Assembly: GCA_002316015.1 (NCBI GenBank)
Contig: DCCS01000006.1
Span: forward strand, 5,223 to 69,222
Direction: 5' to 3'
Length of the DNA stretch: 64,000 bases
Source: Prevotellaceae bacterium UBA1075
GTDB taxonomy: Bacteria > Bacteroidota > Bacteroidia > Bacteroidales > Bacteroidaceae
The first letter of the stretch is position 1, and the number at the start of each line of letters is the position of its first letter. Shown here in pieces: positions 24,217 to 33,998 of this stretch. The notes under the pieces were generated by a model. The model ran no database searches, was not told where the DNA came from, and worked only from the letters and a program-made list of their open reading frames with translations. The position numbers and the translations under genes are program-made.

Positions 24217-25917
24217 ATGAGAAAGATGATGACCTGGGCACTTGCCCTATTGACCGCCATCTCCATGCAGGCGCAGCAACCCGAGCCAGAACTCGCCGAC
24301 CCTAAGCCTGGTGTACAGGACACCTGGGCGGCTGTAAAGAATGTGACCCTGCAATGGGGCAGTACCGATGTGCGCTACTCACGCAGCCAGCCTGCCCAGG
24401 GCGGAAAGTCCCTGGTGCTGGATGCATGGAGGGGCGAACGCGTGTCGGCCCAGGCTGTGCTCTCCACCCCCATTGACCTCACACGAGTGACCATGGAGGT
24501 GAGCGACCTCAAGAGCGGAAGCCACTCCATCCCCTCGGCCTGTGTGCGCAAGTACTTCGTGCGCTATGTCATGACCGACTGGCATGCCAACAAGGCCGAC
24601 TCCTTCCTCCTGCCCGACCACCTCTCGCCCGAGGCCGAGATGCGTGTCGCAGCCCACACCACCCGCCCCCTGTGGCTGGATGTGCGCGTGCCACAGGATG
24701 CAAGGCCAGGCACCTACAAGGGTACCCTGGCCGTCACCTGTGACGGCAAGACCCTCACCCTGCCCCTCTCCATGCGGGTATGCTCGCGCACTCTGCCCGC
24801 ACCCAGCGAGTGGGCCTTCCACCTCGACCTCTGGCAGAACCCCTATGCCGTGGCGCGATACTTTGGAGTCCCCCTGTGGAGCCAGGAGCACTTTGACCAC
24901 ATGCGCCCCCTCATGAAACTGCTTGCCGATGCAGGCGAGAAGGTCATCACCTGCTCCATCATCCAGCATCCCTGGAACAGCCAGACCTATGACCCCTTTG
25001 AGAGCATGATAGCCAAGATGCGCCAGGTGGACGGGACGTGGAAGTACGACTACACCGTGTTTGACCGCTGGGTGCAGTTTATGATGGACTGCGGTATAGA
25101 CCAGCAGATTGACTGCTACACACTGGTGCCCTGGCACTATGTGTTTGACTATTACGACTGTGCCACCAACAGCACACGCCTGGTGAAGTGTGAGCCCAAG
25201 GAGAAGGCTTACCGCGAGCTCATCCTACCCTTCCTCAAGGACTTCGCTGCGCACCTCAAGGCCAAGGGATGGTTCTCGCGCACCTGCATAGCCATGGACG
25301 AGCGTCCCATGGACCAGTTGCAGGCAGCCTGGGACATCGTGAGGGAGGCCGACCCAGGCTACCGCATCGAGGGAGCCATGAACTACAAGGTGGGCGAGAC
25401 GGGACTCATCGACCAGATGCACGACATCAGCATCTCCTACAACGATGCCCATGTGCCCGCCGACTACCTCAATGCCCGCCGTGCCAAGGGACAGAAGACC
25501 ACCTTCTACACCTGCTGTGGTCCCGACCGTCCCAACACGTTCACCTTCTCCGACCCTGCCGAGTCGGCCTACTTGGGCTGGCATGCCTTTGCCCTGGGCT
25601 TTGACGGCTATCTGCGCTGGGCCTACAACAGTTGGCCTGCCCGTCCCTGCCAAGACAGCCGCTTCGTCACCTGGTCCTCGGGTGACTGCTTCCTGGCCTA
25701 CCCCACGGGCAGCAGCATACGCATGGAGCGGATGGTGGAGGGCATACAGGCATACGAGAAACTGCGCATCTTGACTCCCACACTCACAGCGGCACAGAAG
25801 AAGCTGCTCAACCGGGCACTCGATCCTTTCCGTCCTGTGGTGTACGACACGGAGACCGATGCCGCCCAGGCAGTCAACACCGCCCGGGCTGTACTCAAAA
25901 GACTCAGTGGAAAATAA
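24217..25917 (+). CDS. GH123-like glycoside hydrolase (DUF4091 type)
   Basis: This 566-residue exported protein has a signal peptide (MRKMMTWALALLTAISMQA), an N-terminal beta-sandwich (about residues 30-190) and a TIM-barrel-like domain. The pair D361-E362 in CIAMDERPMD matches the Asp-Glu catalytic pair used by GH123 N-acetylgalactosaminidases in substrate-assisted catalysis. Other landmarks are WHAFALGFDGYLRWAYNSWP and the sugar-pocket SSGDCFLAYP. It probably removes GalNAc from host glycans such as mucin or glycosphingolipid. A closely related DUF4091 protein of other specificity is possible. Confidence 0.72.
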   Translation: MRKMMTWALALLTAISMQAQQPEPELADPKPGVQDTWAAVKNVTLQWGSTDVRYSRSQPAQGGKSLVLDAWRGERVSAQAVLSTPIDLTRVTMEVSDLKSGSHSIPSACVRKYFVRYVMTDWHANKADSFLLPDHLSPEAEMRVAAHTTRPLWLDVRVPQDARPGTYKGTLAVTCDGKTLTLPLSMRVCSRTLPAPSEWAFHLDLWQNPYAVARYFGVPLWSQEHFDHMRPLMKLLADAGEKVITCSIIQHPWNSQTYDPFESMIAKMRQVDGTWKYDYTVFDRWVQFMMDCGIDQQIDCYTLVPWHYVFDYYDCATNSTRLVKCEPKEKAYRELILPFLKDFAAHLKAKGWFSRTCIAMDERPMDQLQAAWDIVREADPGYRIEGAMNYKVGETGLIDQMHDISISYNDAHVPADYLNARRAKGQKTTFYTCCGPDRPNTFTFSDPAESAYLGWHAFALGFDGYLRWAYNSWPARPCQDSRFVTWSSGDCFLAYPTGSSIRMERMVEGIQAYEKLRILTPTLTAAQKKLLNRALDPFRPVVYDTETDAAQAVNTARAVLKRLSGK

Positions 25918-26173
25918 GCGCGGGGAGGAGACCTGCAATTGCCCTATGGGCACACGGGTGCCATGGCCTGTACAGAAAAGTCAGCATGCTCTTCCCCGAA
26001 TTAAACCATGCAACCACATGCTGCCGCTGCGTATGGCATCCCCCACTCTGGCCCGGGCACGGGGAATGGCCTGCTGAAGGAATGTGAGAAACAGGATGAC
26101 ACGGAAAGTTCACCAGGAGGAAGCGGACATGCAACTACTCGCCTCCCCCTACATTCCGAAAACAAAAGAAAAC

Positions 26174-26260
26174 AGGAAGGGCGGAAGATGAGGGGGCTTG
26201 CCACTGCCATGGAGGCTCTTTTGGCATCTGGCCGGTTTCATCCCACCTTCCGCCCTTCCT
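26174..26260. repeat. Long-loop inverted repeat between convergent genes
   Basis: AGGAAGGGCGGAAG (26174-26187) has its perfect reverse complement at 26247-26260, 59 bp apart. The genes on either side converge here, so this may be a bidirectional terminator or processing structure. Nothing else is evident in the 375-bp gap 25918-26292. Confidence 0.5.
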
Positions 26261-26292
26261 GCCACACGCCACGCCAAGGCTTGGCGCGACGT

Positions 26293-26778
26293 TCATGCGT
26301 TGCCTGCCGATGGGGGCAAGGGCATCTCTGGGGCGGGCTTCTGGCGGGGGAAACGCAGATTGTCGCGCACGATCTGTCTGGGATCCATCAAAGGAAGTAT
26401 GAGACGAGGCAAGCCCGCCTCCTCGCTCTTGACCGAGAGCATGCCACGTGCGGCTCCCAGGGTGATGTCGGCCAAATGGCAAGCCAGTCCGCACGGCACA
26501 ACCCACTGGTCACCCTGCAACTGGTAAAGCGCGCTCCAACTCTCACGCGAGAACTCTATCACGCCTTGTGTGCCTATAATGAGCTGGGTGATGTCGTTCT
26601 TCTTGTATTCCACATTCATGTTGCACAGCACCTGGCGCAAGGCTGTGTTCGCGTTGAACTGAATCTGGTTTCCAATCTGCATGTCATCCTCTGGCCATCC
26701 GTTGGAAAGGTTCACAAACTGCAACAGACGCACGTCCTTGAGACGGAACTGCAACTGTATTTCTCTCTTCTTTTCCAT
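26293..26778 (-). CDS. SecB-like protein
   Basis: This 161-residue cytosolic protein lacks a signal peptide. The N-terminal pattern QLQFRLKDVRLLQFVNLS, the central FNANTALRQVLCNMNVEY and the end GAARGML...LPLMDPRQIV follow the layout of SecB export chaperones (beta strands, then 'G.RG.L...LP..NP'). Identity to classical SecB appears low, so it may be a SecB-like stress or toxin-antitoxin chaperone or a family of unknown role. It stands alone, convergent with the glycosidase gene. Confidence 0.5.
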   Translation of the reverse strand: MEKKREIQLQFRLKDVRLLQFVNLSNGWPEDDMQIGNQIQFNANTALRQVLCNMNVEYKKNDITQLIIGTQGVIEFSRESWSALYQLQGDQWVVPCGLACHLADITLGAARGMLSVKSEEAGLPRLILPLMDPRQIVRDNLRFPRQKPAPEMPLPPSAGNA

Positions 26779-26987
26779 AATACTATTTTGTTTCTAAGTG
26801 GATTCTTGTTTGAGCCGGGGACTTCTGTGCATGACACGCAGCCCGCCGCGTCCCAGTCCAGACGCACCTGCTGTCCCAGGAGGTAAAGTCAACGTGACGA
26901 AACCGGAAGCGCTGGCACACGCCTCACGGTGCGCTGCGTGTCCATGGTGTGTGCGCTGGATGTTCATCCGGGAGTAAATGCTGCCGG

Positions 26988-28430
26988 TCAGTGCGTGCGC
27001 ACAACAATAGCGTTGAGGTAATAAAAACGATGTACACTTGTGTTGTGCGTTCCCGGCATCACGCCCAGTGTGACCCGTCCGTCGTGCGAGGGGCGCACAC
27101 CCTTGAAGAGAAGCACCTCGCGGCTGTTGTTGGCCGGCTCTATCGAACCAGCGTGGCACTCAAGACCCTGCACCACGAATGTGGTCTGCCGGAAGTCCTT
27201 GCATCCTTCACGCGAAGCATAGACGGTGAGGTCATACCTCAGCGCGGGGTTGAGATGCCCCAGTGTGTACTCTGCCATAGGGCGAGCCTGGGCATTCCCG
27301 AATTTCCCGGCCGCATAACCCCAGTGTGCTGTCGCGCTCACCTTGGCTGGCATGAGCATGCGGGTGAGCGTGTAGGCCACCCCGTTCTGGTTACTGCCCG
27401 ACATGGGCTGGGTGGCGGTGAGCGTGATGCCCGTAGGATGCTGATGCTCATCGAGTATCCTGGTGTGCGTGCGAAGGTCGGTGCCTATGTTGTTCCACGC
27501 ACGGTCACCACAGTCACCCCGGCCAAAGTTCAGCTTCACCTTGCCCGATGGCTTGATGTCGTTGACCAGGGCATATCCCACATCGCTCATGTCAGCCACC
27601 TCATACGGGGTGGCGCAAGCCCTGTGGGCTGCCTTCTGGCAGGTGAGGGCTGTGACAGCGTCCACACCATATGGTTTGTACTTGAACGCTATCGGTGAGA
27701 TGCCCGTAAGACACTCAAGCCAGGTACACGCGGCAGTGTACCTGCCAAAACTGAGGTCGAGGTGATAGCCGTCGCGGCAGAGGTTGTCACCCAACCACGA
27801 GGAGCGCGCGTTTTGTATGGCCGTTCCGCTGGGCACCAGGAACGTGAGTTCGGGGTGTGCCGCCATGGCCTGCCGCACCGCACATCTGATGCTGTCGTAC
27901 ATGGTCTGCTGACTACTTCCATAGTTGGCGAAGCCTCCGTGGGTGGAGTCGTGCGCATAGGCCCACGTCATGTGGAAGCCCAGTCGCACGTCGGGATTGG
28001 GACACAGGCGAGCCGCATACCGCAGCAACTCACTCATGCAGGGGTCATATGTGGCGTACATGCCCGACTCTGGACTGGCCTGCTGCACAGTGATGCAGTC
28101 CCATGGCTCATCCTGCACGATTGCCTTCAGAGCCATGTGCGCCCTGTTGGTACGTACCCCACGCACCACCTTGCGGTACTCAAAGGTGTTGTTCCCCTCC
28201 GTGACATCCCGCCAATGCGAGGCAAATCCCTGGCCACCACGATAGCCGTTTCCGATAATCATCTCCACGCCTGCCTCGCGCCCCAATTCGTAAAGATACT
28301 GTTCTATTGCGTCTTGCGAGAAACTGTTTCCGATGGCCAGCACACGCAGGGTGTCACCTTCGTGCGCCCACACGGCCAAACTGCCAAGCAGCGAGAGGAG
28401 CGCAAGTGTGAGTTTTCTCATTATGTCCAT
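26988..28430 (-). CDS. Secreted DUF4886 protein (SGNH-like)
   Basis: This 480-residue protein has a signal peptide (to about residue 23) and the DUF4886 start VLAIGNSFSQDAIEQYLYEL (nucleophile S36). A second signature, LCRDGYHLDLSFGRY, supplies the Asp-His pair. The C-terminal 170 residues are beta-rich, possibly a carbohydrate-binding or accessory domain. DUF4886 proteins occur in polysaccharide-degrading clusters of Bacteroidetes and are thought to be esterases. An ATG nine bases inside (28421) is an alternative start. Confidence 0.8.
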   Translation of the reverse strand: MDIMRKLTLALLSLLGSLAVWAHEGDTLRVLAIGNSFSQDAIEQYLYELGREAGVEMIIGNGYRGGQGFASHWRDVTEGNNTFEYRKVVRGVRTNRAHMALKAIVQDEPWDCITVQQASPESGMYATYDPCMSELLRYAARLCPNPDVRLGFHMTWAYAHDSTHGGFANYGSSQQTMYDSIRCAVRQAMAAHPELTFLVPSGTAIQNARSSWLGDNLCRDGYHLDLSFGRYTAACTWLECLTGISPIAFKYKPYGVDAVTALTCQKAAHRACATPYEVADMSDVGYALVNDIKPSGKVKLNFGRGDCGDRAWNNIGTDLRTHTRILDEHQHPTGITLTATQPMSGSNQNGVAYTLTRMLMPAKVSATAHWGYAAGKFGNAQARPMAEYTLGHLNPALRYDLTVYASREGCKDFRQTTFVVQGLECHAGSIEPANNSREVLLFKGVRPSHDGRVTLGVMPGTHNTSVHRFYYLNAIVVRTH

Positions 28431-28505
28431 TGTGTCTTCTTGTCCTGTTTTTCCAGTCCATCCCGCACCTTATGGCGCGTCATTCCCGGCCCGGCATTAA
28501 AAACA

Positions 28506-28550
28506 GACACCGGACAGAGCTGGGTTATTCCCCGTGCCCCGTCCGGTGCC
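28506..28550 (-). terminator. Rho-independent terminator of secDF
   Basis: Read on the minus strand, GGCACCGGAC (28550-28541) pairs with GTCCGGTGTC (28515-28506) with one wobble, and TGTTTTTAAT follows. It lies 27 bp past the secDF stop. Confidence 0.7.
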
Positions 28551-28576
28551 TGGAGTTCCTGACCGAGGTCTGGAGA

Positions 28577-31500
28577 TTACTTCTTGTCCATCTTGCCCAT
28601 CGTCAGATAGGCTGTGGGGGCAGCCACAAAGATTGACGACAGAGTGCCGAAGATGACACCCAGGATCATGGCAAAGGCGAAACTGCGTATGCTTGCGCCT
28701 CCAAGGCAGAAGATGACCGCCAACACAATGAACGTGGATACAGAAGTGTTGATCGTACGGTTCAGAGTGTTGTTCAGCGCGGTGTTGAACAATTCCTTTC
28801 TGTCATGGTTGGGATACAGGCCCTGGTATTCGCGAATACGGTCGAAGACCACCACCTTGTCATTGATGGAATAGCCTATGGCAGTCAGCACGGCGCCTAT
28901 GAACGTCTGGTCAATCTCCAGCGAGAATGGCATCCAGCCCCAGCAGATAGAGTATGTGCCCAGAATGAGCAGGGTGTCGCATGTGAGTGCCACGATTGAG
29001 CCAATCGAGAACGCCACGTTGCGGAAACGCGCCAGGATATAGACGAAGATGGCGGCCAGAGCCAGTACCACACTGACGATGGCCCCATAGGTGATGTCTT
29101 CGGCCATCGACGGGCCCACCTTCTGGCTGCTGATGATAGAGCCGCCGGCACGCTCGTCGCGGTTGATGAAGTTCTCCAGGGTAAGATTGTCCGCCAGGAG
29201 TTTGCCACCCTTGAGTACTTCAAAGAGTTTGGCCTCTATCTCATGGTCCACATCCACACCATCCTCGTTGATACGGTAGTTGGTGGAGATGCGGATGGTC
29301 TTTCCGTCGGTTCCCAGCGCGATGGCGTTGGTGGTGCTTTCGGGGAAAGCCTCGCTGAGCAGCGTGCGCACAGTCTCGGGGGCCACCTGCTGCTCAAAGA
29401 GCACCACGAAGTTGCGCCCGCCCGTGAAATCAATGCTCTTGCTGAAGCCTCTGGTGAACATGAAGCCAAGGCTCAGAACCACCAGGATGCCGAAGATGGT
29501 GAAACTCTTGCGGTATGAGTCCATAATCTTGAAGGCTGGGTTCTGGAAAGATATCTTGTTGCCGATGGCCGTCTGGAACGTCAGGTTCTTCCACTTGCCG
29601 CGGTCCATTACCTCGGTGTAGAGCACGCGTGTGAGGAACACGGCGGTGAAGAAGCTCACACAGATACCGATGAACAGGGTGGTGGCAAAGCCACGGATGG
29701 GTCCTGTGCCGAAGTTGTACAGGATGACTGCCGTGATAAGACTGGTGAGGTTGGAGTCGAAGATGGCGCTGAAGGCATTCTTGTAACCAGCCTCAAGTGC
29801 CTCGCGCACGGCCTTTCCCGCGCGCATTTCCTCCTTGGTCCGCTCATAGATAAGCACATTGGCATCCACGGCCATGCCCAATGTGAGCACCATGCCGGCG
29901 ATTCCGCTCATGGTGAGGGCGGCCTGGAAACTGGTGAGGATGCCCACCGTGAAGAAGAGGTTCAGAACCAGGGCGGCATTGGCCACCATTCCGGGAACCA
30001 TCCCGTACATGGTCACCATGTAGAGCATCAGGATGACAAACGCGATGACACAACTCCAGATGCCCTGCTGGATGGACTCTGCGCCCAGTGAGGGGCCCAC
30101 AATCTCCTCGCTCACGATTTTGGCAGGAGCGGGCATCTTTCCGCTCTTCAGCACGTTGGCCAGGTCACGGGTCTCCTCGGCGGTGAACGAGCCTGTGATT
30201 TCCGAACTTCCTCCCGTTATCTCGCTCTGCACGGTGGGCGCGCTGTACACATTGTCGTCAAGCACAATGGCCACGCAACGCTTCAGGTTGGCCTTTGTGA
30301 GCGCAGCCCAGCGGCGTGCGCCGTCCGCATTCATCTTCATGCTCACACAGGGATGTCCGTGCTGGTCATAGGTGTCGCTCGCGTCTGTCACCACATCGCC
30401 CTCCAGGGGTGCCCGTCCGTTACGCTCGGTCACCTTGATGGCATACAGTTCGTAGATGTTCGCGTTGGCGCCCTCGCCGATCCCCTTCACGCCCCACTTC
30501 AGGCGCAGGTCTGAGGGCAGGACTTCCTTGGCCTCGGGACTCTCGAGGAGTTCGCTGATGGTGTCCATGTCGCGCTTCGAGGCATATCCGACCACACAAC
30601 CGTATGCGCCTTGGGTCAACTGCAGACGACTCAACAGGGGATGCTGCTTGTGTGCCTTCTCGATGTCAGCGGCCGTGAGGGTGCTGTTTGCCTTCTCCTC
30701 CTTGTCGCCGCCCACCACTGCGGCCAGGTCTCCCTTGGCAACCTTGGCGGTGTCCTTAGCCTCCTTGGCCTTGGCGGTGGTGGCCAGCGTGTCGGCCTTG
30801 GCTTGAAGTTGTGTGGTGTCGGCCTTGATGCCGTGCTGCGCGGCGGCCAGTTTGCTGTCCAGTGTCACCAGGAAGGGAGTCACCTCGTTGCTGTTGTAGG
30901 TCTCCCAGAACTCCAGGTTGGCACTGCCCTGCAGGAGTTTGCGCACACGCTCGGGTTCCTTCACACCAGGCATCTCCACCATGATGCGGCCCTCCTGGCC
31001 CTCGAGCGCCTGTATGTTGGGCTGCACCACGCCGAAGCGGTCGATACGTGTGCGCAGCACGTTGTATGAATTGTTGATGGCACTCTCCACCTCAGCCCGG
31101 AGCACACGCTCCACTTCCTTGTCACTGCTGTTGGTGGTCACCTTGTCACGCAGTTGCTGCGTGGCAAAGAGCTCGGCCAGCGATTTTTGGGGAGCGAGAG
31201 CCTTATAGTCCTTGACAAACAAGGTGATGAAGTCACTCTGGCTGTTGGCCGACTCTGTGGTGGCCTGCTCGATGGCCTTGCGGAAGTTCTCGTCGGTCTC
31301 CTCCTTGTGGTCTGCCAGAGCCTTCACCACATCAGGCACGCTCACCTCCAGGATGACGTTCATGCCGCCCTTGAGGTCCAGGCCCAGTCCGATGCCCATC
31401 TCGCGGCATTCCTTCAGTGTCCAGACGTTGCAATACACCTTGTTGTTGAGCACCGAGTCGAGATAGTGGTCGGCAGCCTCCTCTCCCTCGGTCTGCGCTA

Positions 31501-31612
31501 TGGACTTCGCCTTGCTCTCAAAGTGGCTGGTAACCACCGAGAAACTCAGGTAGAAGAGGCAGACAAGGGTAAGTAGTAGGGCGAAAACCTTTACAAATCC
31601 TTTGTTTTGCAT
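28577..31612 (-). CDS. secDF: Fused protein translocase subunit SecDF
   Basis: This 1011-residue inner-membrane protein uses the proton gradient to help pull exported proteins through SecYEG. The SecD half holds the N-terminal span, the GLGLDLKGGMNVILEV motif, a periplasmic region with a low-complexity Ala/Lys/Thr insert (about residues 240-310) and six-span core (VDANVLIYERTKEE). The SecF half starts near residue 700 with FTGGRNFVVLFEQ and ends with VVVFDRIREY. The single-chain fusion is normal in Bacteroidetes. The ATG at 31612 is used because the promoter at 31674-31681 lies upstream of it and the longer frame would begin at the promoter. Confidence 0.96.
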   Translation of the reverse strand: MQNKGFVKVFALLLTLVCLFYLSFSVVTSHFESKAKSIAQTEGEEAADHYLDSVLNNKVYCNVWTLKECREMGIGLGLDLKGGMNVILEVSVPDVVKALADHKEETDENFRKAIEQATTESANSQSDFITLFVKDYKALAPQKSLAELFATQQLRDKVTTNSSDKEVERVLRAEVESAINNSYNVLRTRIDRFGVVQPNIQALEGQEGRIMVEMPGVKEPERVRKLLQGSANLEFWETYNSNEVTPFLVTLDSKLAAAQHGIKADTTQLQAKADTLATTAKAKEAKDTAKVAKGDLAAVVGGDKEEKANSTLTAADIEKAHKQHPLLSRLQLTQGAYGCVVGYASKRDMDTISELLESPEAKEVLPSDLRLKWGVKGIGEGANANIYELYAIKVTERNGRAPLEGDVVTDASDTYDQHGHPCVSMKMNADGARRWAALTKANLKRCVAIVLDDNVYSAPTVQSEITGGSSEITGSFTAEETRDLANVLKSGKMPAPAKIVSEEIVGPSLGAESIQQGIWSCVIAFVILMLYMVTMYGMVPGMVANAALVLNLFFTVGILTSFQAALTMSGIAGMVLTLGMAVDANVLIYERTKEEMRAGKAVREALEAGYKNAFSAIFDSNLTSLITAVILYNFGTGPIRGFATTLFIGICVSFFTAVFLTRVLYTEVMDRGKWKNLTFQTAIGNKISFQNPAFKIMDSYRKSFTIFGILVVLSLGFMFTRGFSKSIDFTGGRNFVVLFEQQVAPETVRTLLSEAFPESTTNAIALGTDGKTIRISTNYRINEDGVDVDHEIEAKLFEVLKGGKLLADNLTLENFINRDERAGGSIISSQKVGPSMAEDITYGAIVSVVLALAAIFVYILARFRNVAFSIGSIVALTCDTLLILGTYSICWGWMPFSLEIDQTFIGAVLTAIGYSINDKVVVFDRIREYQGLYPNHDRKELFNTALNNTLNRTINTSVSTFIVLAVIFCLGGASIRSFAFAMILGVIFGTLSSIFVAAPTAYLTMGKMDKK

Positions 31613-31673
31613 TTTTAGTATTATTTGTTGTTTTTTATCTTGCCGTTTGTGGCGTATAAAACGCGATATAGCG

Positions 31674-31681
31674 CAAAGGTA
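31674..31681 (-). promoter_or_regulatory. Promoter of secDF
   Basis: TACCTTTG on the minus strand matches the -7 consensus. The leader would be about 55 nt. The -33 region is weak. Confidence 0.6.
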
Positions 31682-31738
31682 CATATTTTTTTGTGACTAC
31701 TTGCACCCTCCTGCCAATTTCTGCTGAAAAGCCACGCT

Positions 31739-32809
31739 TTATTCGTCCCTCAGACGCATATATGACACAATGGGATAGTGGTCAGAGAGGCCAACATTCT
31801 GGTCTATGAGCGTGCGGGTGCTCTGGAAGTGCCCCGAGTGGAAGATATGGTCGATGCGCACATAGAACGCGTCCTGGTTGAAGGAGAACCCCATGCCGCA
31901 TCCGCTCTCCCTGAAGGCCGACGTGAGGCGGCGAGAGAGACGTTGGTAGGTGTACGAGATTGGGGTGTCGTTGAAGTCACCGCACATCAGGACGGGATAG
32001 CGGGAGTATCTGTCCGCCACAGCGCACAGGGTGTCTGCCTGCGGCCCGCGCAGCTTCTCGGCCTGCGCCAGTTTTCTGGCCAGGGCGCGCCCTTCGTGCC
32101 GCACCACGTTGCCGTTGGGGCTGCTTATTATCTGCCGGTACTCATCCTTGTCGGAACTGGAGAGCCGGTTGCTCTCCAGATGGTTGCTCACCACAAGTAC
32201 GCTGTCCGCCCCATGGAGCACCCAACAGGCATAACTGCCGTTGCCCCTGGTCTTGTACTTGATGTCGAAACCGGCCTTGCGCAATGGCCAACGGCTCAGC
32301 ACATACACGCCCTTGCCGCCCATGCAGGAAAGCCCCAGTCTGCGCATGTCCTCTTTGGCCTCGTCTGTGCCGAACCATGTGGAGCTTACCTCCTGCAGGC
32401 ACACGATATCCGGGTGCATCCTGTCCAGATAGGCCCACAGGGAGTCGCGGCCTTCTTCTCCTGCCACCCCGCCCGCATTATAGGAGATGACGCACAGGGT
32501 GCTGTCACCCGCCTCGCCCCATCCGTTCAGCGGGCAGTAGTCAAGCACATAGCCGCCGACCACCATCATGCCCGCGATGGGCAGCCAGGCCATCCGCGCG
32601 CGGGAGAGCAGCCAGACGGGGAAGAACAGGACATCAGCCACAAGAAACACGGGAAAGGCCAGCCCCGCGAGGGATAGCCTGGGGAACAGGTCTGGAGGTA
32701 TGCGTGTGCTGAGCGCGCTGGCCCACAGCAAAAGAATGGTGGCCACATTGGCGCCCGTCAGCACGCCCACCAAAATGCGCTCCAGGGATTTTCGTGACTT
32801 TTTAGGCAT
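31739..32809 (-). CDS. Membrane-anchored endonuclease/exonuclease/phosphatase family protein
   Basis: This 356-residue protein has three N-terminal membrane spans (to about residue 95) and a C-terminal EEP domain facing the periplasm. The catalytic landmarks are ISYNAGG, IVCLQEVSS, VSNHLESNR, CGDFNDTP and LSDHYPIV. Such proteins are metal-dependent phosphodiesterases or phosphatases; the substrate is not predictable. It follows the rhomboid gene by 38 bp, so both probably share one transcript. Confidence 0.88.
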   Translation of the reverse strand: MPKKSRKSLERILVGVLTGANVATILLLWASALSTRIPPDLFPRLSLAGLAFPVFLVADVLFFPVWLLSRARMAWLPIAGMMVVGGYVLDYCPLNGWGEAGDSTLCVISYNAGGVAGEEGRDSLWAYLDRMHPDIVCLQEVSSTWFGTDEAKEDMRRLGLSCMGGKGVYVLSRWPLRKAGFDIKYKTRGNGSYACWVLHGADSVLVVSNHLESNRLSSSDKDEYRQIISSPNGNVVRHEGRALARKLAQAEKLRGPQADTLCAVADRYSRYPVLMCGDFNDTPISYTYQRLSRRLTSAFRESGCGMGFSFNQDAFYVRIDHIFHSGHFQSTRTLIDQNVGLSDHYPIVSYMRLRDE

Positions 32810-32847
32810 GGCCGGCTATGGTTGTGATACAATATTATATAGGTGTC

Positions 32848-33795
32848 TCACATACGGTGTTTCCCGGCATCGAAGAGCCTGCGCTTCTCCTCATCGGTCA
32901 GTGCCCCATAACCGCTCTTGCGTATCTTGTCCAGTATGCGGTCTGTCTCCTCCTCGTCCTTCCGCCTGTCGGCGCGGTAATCCATGTCCTGCCCGAACTT
33001 TCCCCCGCGCCTCACTTTCATCTGCGGGTTCCGGCTTCTCCTTCTGAGCGAGGCAAACCACTGGCTCACGCCGTTGCCGCGCCCTCGGTCGTAATGGGCA
33101 TCCCTGTCATACCAACTGCCACCGCCATGGCCACGTCCGCCGCCGCCGCGCCAGTAGAGCAGCAGCAACAGTCCGAAGAGCATGCCGCCCAGATGGGCAA
33201 AATGCGCCACGCCGTCGCTGGACGATGACAGTCCCGAAAGCAGCTCGATGACCGCGTATCCTGCCACGAAGTACTTGGCCTTGATGGGGATGGGCAAGGG
33301 GAAGATGAATATCCTGTTCTCGGGAAAGGTCATGCCAAAGGCCAGCAGGATGCCATACACGGCCCCCGAGGCCCCCACGGTCGTCCACATGTTGAGGTAC
33401 TCGCCCATGGGCACCACGCTGCCGGCCATGCGGATACTGTCGTAGGCTGCCAGCCCCATGTAGGCATACTGCACAAACTGCACCACCTCCTGTACCACGG
33501 CCGCGCCCAGTCCGCACGTGAAATAGTAGAGAAGATAACGCCGTGACCCCATCGTGTTCTCTATAGCGCAGCCAAACATCCACACGGCAAACATGTTGAA
33601 GAAGATGTGCGCCCAGTTCGCGTGCATGAACATATAAGTGAACACCTGGTAGAGGTGGAAACGCGAGGCAAGGACAAAATGCAACCCCAGCACATCATCC
33701 AGGTCGATGCCATAGAGCTTTGCCGCGTACCGGCCCAGGAAGAAGAGCACGTTGATGATGAGCAGATGCTTGGTGACAGGTGGCATGTAATTCAT
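32848..33795 (-). CDS. Rhomboid family intramembrane serine protease
   Basis: This 315-residue protein has six hydrophobic spans. The catalytic serine is in GASGAVYG, the histidine in HFAHLGG, and HANWAHIFFNM supplies the conserved His-Asn region. A Gly/Arg-rich basic cytosolic tail of about 90 residues follows. The start was set at 33795 because the promoter's transcription start (about 33822) lies downstream of the longer frame's first ATG at 33840. Confidence 0.93.
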   Translation of the reverse strand: MNYMPPVTKHLLIINVLFFLGRYAAKLYGIDLDDVLGLHFVLASRFHLYQVFTYMFMHANWAHIFFNMFAVWMFGCAIENTMGSRRYLLYYFTCGLGAAVVQEVVQFVQYAYMGLAAYDSIRMAGSVVPMGEYLNMWTTVGASGAVYGILLAFGMTFPENRIFIFPLPIPIKAKYFVAGYAVIELLSGLSSSSDGVAHFAHLGGMLFGLLLLLYWRGGGGRGHGGGSWYDRDAHYDRGRGNGVSQWFASLRRRSRNPQMKVRRGGKFGQDMDYRADRRKDEEETDRILDKIRKSGYGALTDEEKRRLFDAGKHRM

Positions 33796-33828
33796 ATCCA
33801 ATCTGAAATAATCTATGTTTCTTGGGTG

Positions 33829-33836
33829 CAAAGGTA
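33829..33836 (-). promoter_or_regulatory. Promoter of the rhomboid gene
   Basis: TACCTTTG on the minus strand is a perfect -7 match. It decides the start codon of the gene, since the ATG at 33840 would lie upstream of transcription. Confidence 0.65.
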
Positions 33837-33920
33837 ACACTTTTATAGCGTAACGAAGTGGTCAAAACTGCATATCAGGCGTTTTGTGCGTCCCTCTGGG
33901 ACTTTTTTTCTCCATTTTAC

Positions 33921-33951
33921 TTGGCCGTCATGCCAACAATCCCTATATTTG
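33921..33951 (+). promoter_or_regulatory. Promoter of the HU gene
   Basis: TATATTTG at 33944-33951 with TTGG at 33921-33924, 19 nt apart. The leader is about 42 nt. Confidence 0.65.
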
Positions 33952-33998
33952 CCACCATATAACGGAACATTCTATAACTTAACTCAATTAACATCACT

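Noticed and set aside
26008..26886. 292-codon plus-strand frame over the SecB-like gene
   Set aside because: It runs antisense through the SecB-like gene, and the translation is low in pattern and rich in Arg/His. The minus-strand frame shows SecB-like conservation.
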